From contig JAISJX010000103.1 in assembly GCA_031261145.1 (NCBI GenBank), positions 1-12,143 on the forward strand: a stretch of DNA of 12,143 nucleotides, in the 5' to 3' direction. The position numbers and the translations under genes were made by a program. Position 1 is the first letter of the stretch. Each line of letters begins with the position of its first letter. The notes beneath the pieces were generated by a model. It was given only the letters and a program-made list of their open reading frames with translations. It ran no database searches and had not been told where the DNA came from. Of the stretch, positions 1 through 7,164 are shown one piece after another. This DNA is from Tannerella sp. GTDB lineage: Bacteria > Bacteroidota > Bacteroidia > Bacteroidales > Tannerellaceae.

Positions 1-597
1 GAAGACCATCCGGCGCGCGATATGCAGGATACGTTTTTCATTCAGCACCAGCCTGATATTCTGTTACGTACGCATACATCATCTGTGCAGACACGTGTGA
101 TGGAACGGCAACAGCCGCCTATCCGCATTATCTGTCCGGGGCGTGTTTACCGGAACGAGGCTATTTCGTATCGCGCTCTTTGTACGTTCCATCAGGTCGA
201 AGCGCTATACATTGATAAAAATGTGTCTTTTGCTGATTTGAAGCAGGTTTTGATGTTCTTCGCCAAGGAGATGTTCGGCCCGGAAACGAAAATTCGTTTG
301 CGTCCGTCGTTCTTCCCGTTTACGGAACCCAGCGCCGAGATGGATATCAGTTGTAACTTATGCGGCGGGAAAGGTTGTCCGTTCTGTAAACACACCGGTT
401 GGGTGGAGATACTCGGTTGCGGAATGGTGGATCCCAACGTGCTTGATAACTGCGGTATTGACAGCAAAATATATTCGGGCTATGCTTTGGGTATGGGGAT
501 CGAGCGCATCACGAACCTGAAATATCAGGTGAAAGATATTCGTATGTTCTTTGAAAATGACGTCCGTTTCCTGAAACAATTTGATGCGGCGTATTAA
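1..597 (+). CDS. pheS: Phenylalanyl-tRNA synthetase alpha subunit, C-terminal part (5' end outside window)
   Basis: The frame is open from base 1 and ends with TAA at 595-597, giving the last 198 residues of PheS, which charges tRNA-Phe in the cytosol as an (alpha-beta)2 enzyme with PheT. The visible part is the class II catalytic core: it opens with [11 protein letters not shown], then has motif 2 (PGRVYRNE, then [10 protein letters not shown]), the [15 protein letters not shown] stretch and a motif 3 region ([11 protein letters not shown]) close to the C-terminus FDAAY. The core carries a four-cysteine cluster, C-X2-C-X4-C-X2-C, with Cys codons at 352, 361, 376 and 385; this looks like a small zinc knuckle and, from memory, is a known variant in Bacteroidota PheS. 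The ATG at 22 is internal, not the real start. nth follows after 14 bp on the same strand, so the two may be co-transcribed. Confidence 0.97.
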   Translation, partial: EDHPARDMQDTFFIQHQPDILLRTHTSSVQTRVMERQQPPIRIICPGRVYRNEAISYRALCTFHQVEALYIDKNVSFADLKQVLMFFAKEMFGPETKIRLRPSFFPFTEPSAEMDISCNLCGGKGCPFCKHTGWVEILGCGMVDPNVLDNCGIDSKIYSGYALGMGIERITNLKYQVKDIRMFFENDVRFLKQFDAAY

Positions 598-611
598 GAA
601 CGGTTATTAAA

Positions 612-1262
612 ATGCGCAAAGAAGAAAGGTATAAAGGGATAATTGAATGGTTTAGCGAACATAAACCTGTTGTTCAGACGGAGTTACATTATAGCGACCC
701 GTTTCAGTTGTTGATTGCCGTTATTCTTTCGGCGCAATGCACGGACAAACGGGTGAATATGATTACGCCCGCTTTGTGTGAAGCGTTTCCGACTGCCGAA
801 GCATTGGCGGCTACTACGTCCGACGTTGTGTATGAATATATTAAAAGCGTATCATACCCTAACAATAAAGCCAAACATTTGGTAGGAATGGCGCAGAAGT
901 TGCTTTCCGAATTTGGCGGCATTGTGCCGTCGGATGTGGATGAATTGCAGAAACTGCCGGGGGTGGGGCGCAAAACAGCCAATGTCATTGCTTCGGTTGT
1001 TTTTGATAAACCGGCCATGGCGGTAGATACCCATGTGTTCCGTGTTTCCAACCGCATCGGGCTGACGACCAACAGTAAAACACCATTAACGACCGAAAAG
1101 GAATTGGTGAAATATATACCTGATGAACTTATCCCAAAGGCTCATCACTGGTTAATTTTGCACGGGCGGTATGTCTGCGAGGCACGCAAGCCGAAATGCG
1201 AAGTCTGCGGACTGACGCCGTGGTGTAAATACTATGAGGATAAGGATTTACATTCCTTTTAA
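612..1262 (+). CDS. nth: Endonuclease III, DNA glycosylase/AP lyase with Fe-S cluster
   Basis: This 216-residue protein is full length for Nth, the base-excision-repair enzyme that removes oxidised pyrimidines and nicks abasic DNA by beta-elimination. The helix-hairpin-helix motif is at about residues 115-123 (LPGVGRKTA) and includes the expected catalytic Lys121; the catalytic Asp is Asp139 in AVDTHVFRVSNR. The C-terminal [4Fe-4S] loop has the canonical C-X6-C-X2-C-X5-C spacing (Cys189, Cys196, Cys199, Cys205). All key residues are present, so the enzyme should be active. The ATG at 612 gives an N-terminus of normal length, and no Shine-Dalgarno sequence precedes it, as usual in Bacteroidota. 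It lies 14 bp after pheS and converges on guaD across a 47-bp gap. Confidence 0.97.
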   Translation: MRKEERYKGIIEWFSEHKPVVQTELHYSDPFQLLIAVILSAQCTDKRVNMITPALCEAFPTAEALAATTSDVVYEYIKSVSYPNNKAKHLVGMAQKLLSEFGGIVPSDVDELQKLPGVGRKTANVIASVVFDKPAMAVDTHVFRVSNRIGLTTNSKTPLTTEKELVKYIPDELIPKAHHWLILHGRYVCEARKPKCEVCGLTPWCKYYEDKDLHSF

Positions 1263-1280
1263 GGGCCTTTTCTGGTCAGT

Positions 1281-1303
1281 CGTCCGAACGAAAGGACGTT
1301 ATT
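1281..1303 (+). terminator. Weak hairpin in the nth/guaD convergent gap
   Basis: Between the two convergent stop codons, CGTCC (1281-1285) pairs with GGACG (1294-1298) around an 8-nt loop, followed on the plus strand by TTATT. It is the only stem-loop I see in the gap and could end nth transcripts, but the stem is only 5 bp and the T tract is broken. Confidence 0.35.
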
Positions 1304-1309
1304 ATTAAA

Positions 1310-1777
1310 TCAATATTCCGTTTTATCATCTTTTGCTGTCCAGTTTTGGAAAGCAATGATGGCTTCGCCGGGCAGTAGTTGTCGGGATTTTAGTTTCCGG
1401 TTTTCGGGAGTAAGTGCTATTTCGTTGTAGATGAACGAGTCGTCGAAACCGATTTCTTGAGCATCCTTTTGAGTGTTCCCGTAATACATTTTATCTAAAT
1501 GCGCCCAGTAAATGGCGCCGATACACATGGGACATGGTTCGCAGGATGTATATATTTCGCAACCGCTCAAGTCGAAGGTCTTCAACTGTTTGGCGGCTTT
1601 CCGGATGGCATTCACTTCGGCATGTGAGGTCGGGTCGTGTTCGGCTGTCACCCTGTTAACGCCTTCGGCGATGATTTCTCCGTTTTTCACAATGACGCAA
1701 CCAAAAGGGCCGCCGCCCTGTTCAATATTTTCGATGGAAAGGCGAATCGCCCTGCGCATAAATTCGATGTTATACAT
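1310..1777 (-). CDS. guaD: Guanine deaminase (cytidine deaminase-fold, GuaD type)
   Basis: A 155-residue zinc hydrolase of the CDA/tRNA-adenosine-deaminase fold. It closely follows the Bacillus GuaD pattern, which turns guanine into xanthine plus ammonia in purine salvage. Zinc and proton-shuttle residues are in place: HAE at 52-54 (His52 ligand, Glu54 shuttle) and the PCPMC motif at 81-85 (Cys82 and Cys85 ligands). What separates it from TadA and other deaminases is the C-terminal part: EIGFDDSFIYNEI (Asp113 region) and a terminal Glu-Tyr, both features of GuaD, whose C-terminal segment is domain-swapped over the partner's active site in the dimer. It begins at ATG 1777, 68 bp downstream of murB on the same strand with no clear terminator between, so read-through from murB is possible. 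A different nucleobase substrate cannot be excluded. Confidence 0.9.
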   Translation of the reverse strand: MYNIEFMRRAIRLSIENIEQGGGPFGCVIVKNGEIIAEGVNRVTAEHDPTSHAEVNAIRKAAKQLKTFDLSGCEIYTSCEPCPMCIGAIYWAHLDKMYYGNTQKDAQEIGFDDSFIYNEIALTPENRKLKSRQLLPGEAIIAFQNWTAKDDKTEY

Positions 1778-1845
1778 TATATATTATAGGTAAGATTGAA
1801 ATAATAAGCGACCACTCTATATCTAATATTCAGTTTTTCATCAGA

Positions 1846-2859
1846 TTAACCAACATATTTCACTTCGGGTGTGAGCAATACGCCAAAATGTTGATAAACT
1901 TCATTGCGGATATGTTCGGCCAGTAATGCAATCTCATTTCCCGTTGCACCGCCAAAATTGACAATCACCAATGCCTGATGCTCATAGACGCCTACCGTAT
2001 CGAATCGTTTTCCTTTGAGTCCGCATTGGTCAATTAGCCAACCGGCTGATAATTTTACATTTCCATCCTTTGCCGGATAGAAAGGAATGGACGGGTGGGA
2101 TTGTTTCAACTGTTCGAGCTGCGATTGCGAAACTACCGGATTCATAAAAAAACTGCCGGCATTGCCCAACTCATCCGGGTCGGGAAGTTTTTTTCGGCGA
2201 ATATTCCTGACGGCATTCCGTACTTTTTCGGGCGTCAATGGTTCGCATGAGGCGAGCGTTTTTTTCAAATCGCCGTATTCAAGATTAAACACAGGCTGTT
2301 TTTTCAGACGCAGGGTCACGTACGTTATAATATAGGGATCGTGCTGTTCGTCCTTGAAAAAACTATGCCGGTATTCATACAGGCATTCTTCCTGCGTAAA
2401 TACGTGTTTTTCAAAGGTGAGTTGATTGTATGCTTCGACCGTTTCTACGACATCTTTTATTTCAACGCCGTAAGCGCCAATGTTCTGTACGGCAGCCGCG
2501 CCCGTTTCGCCGGGGATCAGCGACAGGTTTTCGATGCCGCCCCAGCCTTTGGAAACGGCATAAGCAACCACATCGTCCCAGATTTCAGCCGCACCGGTAC
2601 GCAGAAGAACCTCCTCGGCCGTTTCTTTTACTTTTGTAATGCCTTTGATGGCCGAATGCAGAATAATTCCATTGTAATCATTCAGAAACAGCAGATTGCT
2701 TCCGCTTCCGATATGCAGGGAAAGCAATTCCTGAAAATATTCGTCATGCAGAATCTTTTCCAGTTCGTTCTCGTCCTCATACTCCATAAACCACCGGGCT
2801 TTTACCGGAAGATGGAACGTATTCTTATTTTCTAATGAGCAGTTTTCTTCGATTTTCAC
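1846..2859 (-). CDS. murB: UDP-N-acetylenolpyruvoylglucosamine reductase (type I MurB)
   Basis: MurB uses NADPH and FAD to reduce UDP-GlcNAc-enolpyruvate to UDP-MurNAc, the second committed cytosolic step of peptidoglycan synthesis. At 337 residues it matches the longer E. coli (type I) form. The FAD-binding signature GSGSN is at 51-55, followed by ENLSLIPGETGAAAVQNIGAYG at about 110-131 (read as two adjoining blocks). The type I loop holds YEYRHSFF (161-168) with the active-site Arg164. The proton donor Ser236 sits in GNAGSFFMNP, and the catalytic Glu332 in the C-terminal PEVKYVG. The start is GTG at 2859; an in-frame TAA lies three codons upstream, so no longer start exists and no early ATG fits the expected N-terminus. 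An unusual pair of overlapping inverted repeats lies just upstream. Confidence 0.96.
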   Translation of the reverse strand: MKIEENCSLENKNTFHLPVKARWFMEYEDENELEKILHDEYFQELLSLHIGSGSNLLFLNDYNGIILHSAIKGITKVKETAEEVLLRTGAAEIWDDVVAYAVSKGWGGIENLSLIPGETGAAAVQNIGAYGVEIKDVVETVEAYNQLTFEKHVFTQEECLYEYRHSFFKDEQHDPYIITYVTLRLKKQPVFNLEYGDLKKTLASCEPLTPEKVRNAVRNIRRKKLPDPDELGNAGSFFMNPVVSQSQLEQLKQSHPSIPFYPAKDGNVKLSAGWLIDQCGLKGKRFDTVGVYEHQALVIVNFGGATGNEIALLAEHIRNEVYQHFGVLLTPEVKYVG

Positions 2860-2885
2860 TGTTTCTTAATTTCAATTCCAAACGG

Positions 2886-2915
2886 TTCAATTTTTTGCGC
2901 AAAAAATCTCTTGAA
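2886..2915 (-). repeat. Inverted repeat with AT-rich palindrome, murB leader
   Basis: A perfect 16-bp palindrome, TTTTTTGCGCAAAAAA (2891-2906), is flanked by outer arms TTCAA (2886-2890) and TTGAA (2911-2915), with a 4-base bulge on one side. As RNA from the minus strand it would fold into a long A-U stem with a GCGC loop, 26-55 bases before the murB GTG. It shares its TTGAA arm with the neighbouring repeat. Confidence 0.6.
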
Positions 2916-2936
2916 TCATATTTGCAAATGATTCAA
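2911..2936 (-). repeat. Perfect 9-bp inverted repeat upstream of murB
   Basis: TTGAATCAT (2911-2919) and ATGATTCAA (2928-2936) are exact reverse complements separated by 8 bases. It could be a dimeric regulator site or, if transcribed, a hairpin in the murB leader. Because bases 2911-2915 also serve the next repeat, both hairpins cannot form at once. Confidence 0.6.
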
Positions 2937-2951
2937 CACTCAATCCCAACG

Positions 2952-2981
2952 CAAAATTCAAACCTTGAGAATAAACGACAA
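2952..2981 (-). promoter_or_regulatory. Candidate murB promoter
   Basis: On the minus strand TTG (2981-2979) is followed after 19 bases by GAATTTTG (2959-2952), one mismatch from the Bacteroidota -7 element TAnnTTTG. Transcription would start near 2945 and give a leader of about 85 bases containing both inverted repeats. It is a weak call because the -7 match is imperfect and other one-mismatch sites lie nearby. Confidence 0.3.
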
Positions 2982-3035
2982 CAAATGGATGGAAACCGGA
3001 AGTCCTTTTCACCGGTTCTCATACATCTGTTAAAG

Positions 3036-3077
3036 CCCAAAAAAGGATGCTTCCCCAAAAGAAGCAAGCACCCTTTT
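3036..3077 (-). terminator. Rho-independent terminator after the SPOR lipoprotein gene
   Basis: Reading the minus strand, AAAAGGGTGCTT (3077-3066) pairs with AAGCATCCTTTT (3052-3041) with one G-T pair, around a 13-base loop, and runs straight into a T-rich tract (3044-3039). It begins 16 bases past the stop codon of the SPOR gene and should insulate that gene from murB. Confidence 0.8.
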
Positions 3078-3092
3078 ATTTTGTACCCTGTT

Positions 3093-3590
3093 TTAATATC
3101 TACGCTCTAACAACCAAGCATCCTGGAAGTTCGGGTAGTATTTCGAACGAATGGCATCCCGGCTTCTGTCTGCTTCACTACGGGTTTCGTGACTGGTTAA
3201 AATCACGCGCAACATACCTTCTTCGTTTTCAGCTAAGATAGGTCTGTAACCCTCATTCTGCATACGTTCTTTCAGTGAATAGGCATTCGTTTTATTTCTA
3301 AAACTGCCAATCACAATGCTATACAGCTTAATTCCGGCGCTATTTTCTCCTGCAATCGGAGTAATTCGCTCTTGCCTCGCAGAAGCTGACGTTTTCGACT
3401 TTGAGACGGGGACGATTTCATCTTCGTCATCCTCATCATCTTCTACATCTGCAAACAAAGGATCTTCTTCCTGTTCCTTCTCTTTTGCCTGCTCGTACGC
3501 TGTTTTGTAAGCGCTTTGTTTTGACTTACAAGAAGCGAAGCAAAGCAACACTAAACAGAACATTATTCCCAATAATCCAACTCTTTTCAT
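3093..3590 (-). CDS. SPOR-domain lipoprotein
   Basis: A 165-residue envelope protein. The N-terminus (MKRVGLLGIMFCLVLLCFASC) has a positively charged start, a hydrophobic core and a lipobox-like FASC, so Cys21 is probably lipidated. Next comes a charged linker with an acidic run (DVEDDEDDEDEIVP, about 48-61). A SPOR domain fills residues 86-165, starting KLYSIVIGSFRNKTNA and ending YYPNFQDAWLLERRY. SPOR domains bind denuded glycan strands of septal peptidoglycan, so it probably acts at the cell wall during division; that role is inferred from the domain. The residues after Cys21 (KSKQ) are not the acidic signal that sends Bacteroidota lipoproteins to the cell surface, so a periplasm-facing anchor is likely. 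It has its own promoter and terminator and lies upstream of murB, but the two seem separately transcribed. Confidence 0.88.
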   Translation of the reverse strand: MKRVGLLGIMFCLVLLCFASCKSKQSAYKTAYEQAKEKEQEEDPLFADVEDDEDDEDEIVPVSKSKTSASARQERITPIAGENSAGIKLYSIVIGSFRNKTNAYSLKERMQNEGYRPILAENEEGMLRVILTSHETRSEADRSRDAIRSKYYPNFQDAWLLERRY

Positions 3591-3616
3591 ATCAGTCCGT
3601 TATTAAATTAATTGTG

Positions 3617-3624
3617 CAAAGATA
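3617..3624 (-). promoter_or_regulatory. -7 promoter element of the SPOR lipoprotein gene
   Basis: TATCTTTG on the minus strand is an exact match to the Bacteroidota -7 consensus TAnnTTTG and is followed by CA, a common context. It lies 26 bases before the ATG, so the transcript would start about 20 bases ahead of it. No well-spaced TTTG was found for the -33 position. Confidence 0.6.
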
Positions 3625-3680
3625 CAAAATTCTCCCACAATGTTACATAATTATATCTTTTTTTTATGCTGAAACAAAAA

Positions 3681-6600
3681 TTATTTTAATTCTTTTATGC
3701 GAATGTTGCGGAATTTCACGGGAGAACCATGCCCCAAAAAGCCGATATGTCCTGTTTTATTGAACAATCCGGGATGTTTCTGCTTGTCCGGCGTTCCGTT
3801 TTGTGTCGCTTCCTTGATGTCGCCGTCCAAAATCACTGTGCCGTTCAAAATGACCTTGATATGGTTGCCGTCTGCGATAACCTCCTGATAATTCCACTCG
3901 CCGACGGGTTTCAGGAATCCGCGTTTTGCCGGGATAATCCCATAGACCGAACCGTGGTATTGATATTCGTGCAAATCCTTATACACAGGATGTTCGCTGT
4001 CTAAGATTTGTAATTCCATCCCGACGTAAGCGGCATCGCCTTCCAGCGGGGCGCGGATTCCCAGGCCATTGTTGGCTGCGGGTGTCAATTGAAATTCAAA
4101 GCGGAAATCAAAGTTCGCAAATTCTTCTTTCGTATAAAGGTTTCCGCCGAAATTCTTACTGGGGTTCATGGCGATACTTCCGTCTTCCAGCGTGTAATCA
4201 ACCAGATTACCAGTCCAGTCGTACATGTTTGTCCCGTCAAACAGAATCCGGTAGCCTTCTTTCTTTTCTTCGGCCGACAGTTGGAACGGTTCGGGGCGTT
4301 CCAGTTCTTTTATATAGATATTCCGGTAATATACTTTACTTCCATGCGCCTGCAGTTCAATTTGTTCAACGGGAGGTATGGGAAGTTTGCGATCCCAGTA
4401 ATTCTCAAGGATGACATCATCTACGACTAATTCACCATTCAGTTTCACGGTGACACGGTCGCCGACCATCTTTATATATAATGTATTCCACTCGCCCAGT
4501 TTGTTGTCGGCTACCTTCAACGGTTTGCTGTTGTTCACCTGATTGTTATACAATCCGCCGGAACCGACCTGTGCGCCTACTTTGACGCGCGAGGTATCCC
4601 ATATCTGCACTTGCGGCGTTCCGCGCAGATAGATGCCGGCATCGGCTTCCGGGCCTGCCGGGTCAAGTTTCCAGTCCACATACATTTCAAAATCGCCATA
4701 TTGTTTTTCGGTGCAAAGGTTGTCGTATCCTGTGCCGTCGAAGAGTAATTCTCCCTTTTCAACTTTCCAGTCTTTACGCATTTGCTGGTCGGCTTTTTCC
4801 TGTTCTTTTACTAACTGTGCCGGTTTCATTTTTGCGCGCAGAATCGGGTTTGCGACCAAACCTTTCCAGCCGGTCAGGTCTTTTCCGTTGAAAACCGGTT
4901 CGAAGCCCTTTTCTTTCGGCGCTTCGTCCAAGTGTTTGCGGATAGATTGACGTTGATAATCGGCGTCCGGATTGCTGAGTGCGGCGCCTGCCTTATTTAA
5001 CAATGCGACCACATTTTCACCCGTGTATTCGGGATGATTCAACGCGATTGTCATGACTGCTACGGCGGCGTTTTCTTTCAATGCACTGTTATCCACGTAA
5101 TTTCCGGCATATAAAAGCGCCAGATAAGTTCCTGTCCGCCCGATTTGGCTTAAAATGGTATTTTTCTGGGCATCCGTTTTGGCAATCTCCATAGCTTTAC
5201 GCAAGTAGATCAGCCGGTTTTCACCGGTCAGACCAGGATTGGAAACTATTTTTATATAAGCGGTCAGAGCGCGGTCGAAGTAAGACGCTGCGGAGGGGTC
5301 TTTGCTGATTTGATAAAGTTCCTCTGCTGCTTCAAAACCGTTCCAGCGTAGCAAGGCTTCAAATGCGGCATCTTTCGTATCCCCTTTTTCTTTTGCGAAT
5401 CCACTCACAATCAATTCCAAGGCTTTGCTATCGCCTGTTGTGGCTAACGGCAAATAATATAAATGTTTTTTATTCTCTCCGGCCTGGAAAATCCGGCGGG
5501 TAATCGTTTCCACCTTTTGGGCGGGCGACTGGGAGGCCAGCGTAGCAATAACGGCTTGTTGCAAAGGCGCTATGGCCGATTTATCCGCCGATTCCAACAT
5601 CCCACACATATTTGTCTGGTCTTTTTCGCCGACTACATCCTTCAATGCCTTATAAGCGGCTGTTTTTACTTCCGGCGAACCGGACTTGATCAGGTCCAAC
5701 ACACTGTTCAGATATCCGGTCGCTTTGCGCAAAGCCAGCAATTCGACGGCAGCAATCTTACCCTTATCAGGCGCAGAGGCTGCCACTTTGGCTACCGCCG
5801 GAGAAATATCACCTTTGAATACAGCCAGGGCATTTTGCCCCAGAGTAATGGCTTGCGGGTCTTTATTCTCCAACAACGATGCAACGGACGAAATGGATTG
5901 TGTGTTACCGATTCTGACCAAAGCCCACGTAGCGGCTTGTTTTACGCCAAAGTCGCTGTTGTTCAGATAACTTGTGATTGTCTGTACTGCCGTTACTTCG
6001 ATTCCGGTTTCCACGGTGTTCAGCAACGCCTGCTTCGTCGGGTTTTGCGCCGCTTCACGGCCAATCCAGTTCAGGATGTCTGTTTGCAGTTCCGGTTTGG
6101 CTTTGTTGATGGATTTGAGTAATGTCACATACAATTTTTCGTCGGCAAAATCAGACGCGGCGGTTAATGCGGCATTCCGGTATTCTATCGAAGGGTCTTT
6201 CAACGCCTCGGTCACCATCTTTGACGCTTTTTCGCCCGGAGCCGACGACAATAACAATTTCAGAGCGGCAATGCGTGTGCCTGTTTTACCGGCTTTGGTT
6301 GATTTCTTTAATAAATCGTTTGCCGCTTTTTCGGCTTCTTTCGTATCGCCCTGAGCATATACACGTTCGATCAGACGGATGTATGCTTCGTTCGCACCGG
6401 ATTTCTCCAGCGTGAAACCGGCTTTTTCCGCAGCAGCGGCCAAATTACTCAGCGACGCTTTTGTCCCGATCCGGCTCAATGTATAAAATACAACCGCTTT
6501 TGTGTCCGCATCATCAGACGCCAACATTCCCTGCAAGATCGTTTCAACGCCATCTGTCGGCACGTTCGCCAATGCGAGAATCACATCCCGTTGTGTATTA

Positions 6601-7139
6601 GGGGTTCCTGAACGGCGTAACAGAGACGCCAGAAGCGTTTTGCCGGCCTTTTCGCCGCCTATCGAAGCGATGGCGCGGGCTGCCGGGCCGCTTATTTTCT
6701 CATCGTTCAGGCGCGGCGCTAATTTTTCTATGGCGGCGTCTGTTCCGCATATTGCTAACTGGCTTATTATAAACGAGCTTATTTCAGGCACATCCGTCTG
6801 TTCCAGCGCCTTCAGGTAAGCGTTTTCCAATTGGGTGCGAACGGCCGTCCGACCCTCTCCCGCCGCATAATGGCTCATGCCACTCAACGCATACTCTACC
6901 TGGGCATTACTCCCTTTTCCGGGAGCGTTCAGTTGCTTCACTAAGATAAGTACGCCTTCTTCGCCTGTCGAACAAAGATCGTTCATTAAATTATTGTAAG
7001 ATGCCTGTTTCTCGGCTGGTAATTGAGCCAAGGCATCTGCTATCGTCGTCTGTACCGTGCGATTTGCCGGCCCCTGTGCCATTAAAATGCTTCCGCAAAG
7101 CAATAAAGCACTACTGATTGATAAAAATATTCTTCTCAT
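3681..7139 (-). CDS. Secreted HEAT-repeat protein with two C-terminal DUF1080 (3-keto-disaccharide hydrolase) domains
   Basis: A 1152-residue protein. A signal peptide (MRRIFLSISSALLLCGSILM, then AQG) sends it to the periplasm; Cys15 lacks a lipobox. Residues about 30-740 are a run of helical repeats of HEAT/armadillo type, with units such as AARAIASIGGEKAGKTLL and QAATWALVRIGNTQSISSVA. Two DUF1080 (PF06439) jelly-roll domains follow: the first at about 745-946 (FEPVFNGKDLTGWKG to YYRNIYIKEL), the second at about 961-1152 (GYRILFDGTNMYDWTG to KFRNIRIKELK). Members of this family have been shown to cleave 3-keto glycosides made by partner Gfo/Idh/MocA oxidoreductases, and such an oxidoreductase gene lies 25 bp upstream, so the same chemistry is inferred here. 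The HEAT part may bind a substrate or partner protein; its role is unknown. The two DUF1080 domains differ enough that they may not share a substrate. The ATG at 7139 fits the signal peptide. No frameshift is seen. Confidence 0.9.
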   Translation of the reverse strand: MRRIFLSISSALLLCGSILMAQGPANRTVQTTIADALAQLPAEKQASYNNLMNDLCSTGEEGVLILVKQLNAPGKGSNAQVEYALSGMSHYAAGEGRTAVRTQLENAYLKALEQTDVPEISSFIISQLAICGTDAAIEKLAPRLNDEKISGPAARAIASIGGEKAGKTLLASLLRRSGTPNTQRDVILALANVPTDGVETILQGMLASDDADTKAVVFYTLSRIGTKASLSNLAAAAEKAGFTLEKSGANEAYIRLIERVYAQGDTKEAEKAANDLLKKSTKAGKTGTRIAALKLLLSSAPGEKASKMVTEALKDPSIEYRNAALTAASDFADEKLYVTLLKSINKAKPELQTDILNWIGREAAQNPTKQALLNTVETGIEVTAVQTITSYLNNSDFGVKQAATWALVRIGNTQSISSVASLLENKDPQAITLGQNALAVFKGDISPAVAKVAASAPDKGKIAAVELLALRKATGYLNSVLDLIKSGSPEVKTAAYKALKDVVGEKDQTNMCGMLESADKSAIAPLQQAVIATLASQSPAQKVETITRRIFQAGENKKHLYYLPLATTGDSKALELIVSGFAKEKGDTKDAAFEALLRWNGFEAAEELYQISKDPSAASYFDRALTAYIKIVSNPGLTGENRLIYLRKAMEIAKTDAQKNTILSQIGRTGTYLALLYAGNYVDNSALKENAAVAVMTIALNHPEYTGENVVALLNKAGAALSNPDADYQRQSIRKHLDEAPKEKGFEPVFNGKDLTGWKGLVANPILRAKMKPAQLVKEQEKADQQMRKDWKVEKGELLFDGTGYDNLCTEKQYGDFEMYVDWKLDPAGPEADAGIYLRGTPQVQIWDTSRVKVGAQVGSGGLYNNQVNNSKPLKVADNKLGEWNTLYIKMVGDRVTVKLNGELVVDDVILENYWDRKLPIPPVEQIELQAHGSKVYYRNIYIKELERPEPFQLSAEEKKEGYRILFDGTNMYDWTGNLVDYTLEDGSIAMNPSKNFGGNLYTKEEFANFDFRFEFQLTPAANNGLGIRAPLEGDAAYVGMELQILDSEHPVYKDLHEYQYHGSVYGIIPAKRGFLKPVGEWNYQEVIADGNHIKVILNGTVILDGDIKEATQNGTPDKQKHPGLFNKTGHIGFLGHGSPVKFRNIRIKELK

Positions 7140-7164
7140 AATTTACTTCTTTCTTTGGGGTTAA

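Noticed and set aside
2341..2835. A 164-codon plus-strand open frame opposite murB
   Set aside because: murB is conserved over its whole length on the other strand; the antisense product has no recognisable features.
2994..3017. AACCGG/CCGGTT inverted repeat upstream of murB as a terminator
   Set aside because: The arms are only 6 bp with a 12-base loop and there is no T tract next to it; the stronger terminator lies at 3036-3077.
3417..3447. The acidic run of the SPOR protein as a surface-export signal
   Set aside because: The Bacteroidota lipoprotein export signal lies directly after the lipidated Cys; this run is about 27 residues further on and KSKQ follows the Cys.
5463..6122. A 219-codon plus-strand open frame inside the HEAT-DUF1080 gene
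   Set aside because: It is antisense to a clear coding sequence, has no recognisable domain and no promoter; it is a by-product of codon use on the other strand.
7095..7097. Cys15 of the HEAT-DUF1080 signal peptide as a lipoprotein cysteine
   Set aside because: The residues before it are Leu-Leu-Leu, not a lipobox, and a normal cleavage site follows at LMAQG.
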